Of a stretch of 35,963 bases of DNA, positions 35,617-35,963 are shown in pieces (position 1 is the stretch's first letter; each line of letters begins with the position of its first letter). The notes under the pieces were generated by a model. The model saw only the letters and a program-made list of their open reading frames with translations. It made no database searches and had not been told where the DNA came from. The stretch is from Burkholderiales bacterium (GTDB lineage Bacteria > Pseudomonadota > Gammaproteobacteria > Burkholderiales > Burkholderiaceae_C): contig CANBSV010000017.1 in the NCBI GenBank assembly GCA_947372225.1, forward strand, positions 1-35,963, written 5' to 3'. The translations under genes were made by a program, and so were the position numbers.

Positions 35617-35963
35617 TCAGGAGCGAAACAGCCGCGAATACTGGGTTTCGTGTTGCGCAGACAGGATGGCCAGCATCGGCGTGCAGACCTGGCGTTCGTC
35701 GGGGCCCAACCGCAAGGCGGCGTCGACACAGTCCGGAATGGCTGCGGACAGAGCGCTCAGGATGCGCTGGCCGGCCGATTGACCCAGCGGCACCGACTTC
35801 AGTGCGGCTTGCACCATGTTCTCGGCCCAGCCGAAGGCGAATGCCAGCAGCGATTCGCGCACCGGGGCGTTGCACTGCGCAGCGGCCAGTGCGAAGGCCA
35901 CCGGCCACGTCGGCGCCGGGCGCAGGCTGGCCAGCAGCGCCAGCGCGTCGGCCTGGGTCGTGT
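35617..35963 (-). CDS. ureF: Urease accessory protein UreF (partial, C-terminal part)
   Basis: An open frame on the - strand running off the right edge, with about 115 C-terminal residues visible. It shows the UreF signatures G-W-A-E-N-M-V-Q-A-A-L-K and V-P-L-G-Q-S-A-G-Q-R-I-L, and the terminal H-E-T-Q-Y-S-R-L-F-R-S. UreF joins UreH/D and UreG in the complex that activates urease. The N-terminal half and the structural urease genes should lie beyond the window. Confidence 0.93.
   Translation of the reverse strand, partial: TTQADALALLASLRPAPTWPVAFALAAAQCNAPVRESLLAFAFGWAENMVQAALKSVPLGQSAGQRILSALSAAIPDCVDAALRLGPDERQVCTPMLAILSAQHETQYSRLFRS

Overview
This window is 36 kb of high-GC, densely packed chromosomal DNA. 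Its gene content and order point to a betaproteobacterium of the order Burkholderiales, most likely a Comamonadaceae-like organism. The basis is the order rpoE-rseA-rseB-degP-lepA-lepB-DUF4845-rnc-era-recO-pdxJ-acpS-nagZ, the rne/rluC divergent pair, and protein sequences such as RpoE that resemble Burkholderiales homologues. This is inferred from recognition, not from a database search. I see no rRNA, tRNA, IS element, prophage or CRISPR array.

Layout. (1) 1-5.4 kb is the end of a surface-polysaccharide locus. It holds the tail of a sugar transferase and a membrane-anchored CapD/WbpM-type nucleotide-sugar dehydratase on the + strand. These face a complete dTDP-L-rhamnose operon, rfbB-rfbD-rfbA-rfbC, on the - strand. 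(2) 5.5-8.5 kb holds an RhlE-type DEAD-box helicase, convergent with a two-gene - strand unit: a Maf/YceF nucleotide pyrophosphatase and an RsmI-like methyltransferase paralogue. (3) 8.5-15.1 kb is the classic yceD-rpmF-plsX-fabH-fabD-fabG-acpP-fabF block, which links ribosomal protein L32 to phospholipid and fatty-acid synthesis. A terminator-like hairpin lies between rpmF and plsX. (4) 15.1-19.6 kb is the envelope-stress operon: a small YgfX-like membrane protein, the sigma factor rpoE, anti-sigma rseA, its partner rseB, and the periplasmic protease degP/mucD. (5) 19.6-28.0 kb starts with a 322-nt gap containing a candidate small RNA or leader. It is followed by the tightly coupled series lepA-lepB-DUF4845-rnc-era-recO-pdxJ-acpS-nagZ, closed by a strong bidirectional terminator. 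(6) 28.0-31.8 kb holds rne on the - strand, encoding RNase E with a roughly 500-residue low-complexity tail, preceded by a 654-nt gene-free, hairpin-rich stretch that probably contains its 5' leader. (7) 31.8-34.9 kb holds rluC, a HAD phosphatase, a small Rieske protein and sppA, mostly overlapping. (8) 34.9-36.0 kb holds ureG and the 3' part of ureF on the - strand, the end of a urease accessory cluster that continues off the window.

Most junctions inside operons are 1-8 nt overlaps (ATGA, GTGA, TGATG), which implies translational coupling. The genes are intact housekeeping genes with their catalytic residues in place. I did not find a clearly new multi-gene system. The most interesting unexplained pieces are non-coding: a promoter-hairpin-terminator unit of about 65 nt between degP and lepA, the structured region upstream of rne, and the hairpin between rpmF and plsX. 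The RsmI paralogue next to Maf and the YgfX-like protein coupled to rpoE are the protein-level items worth a second look.
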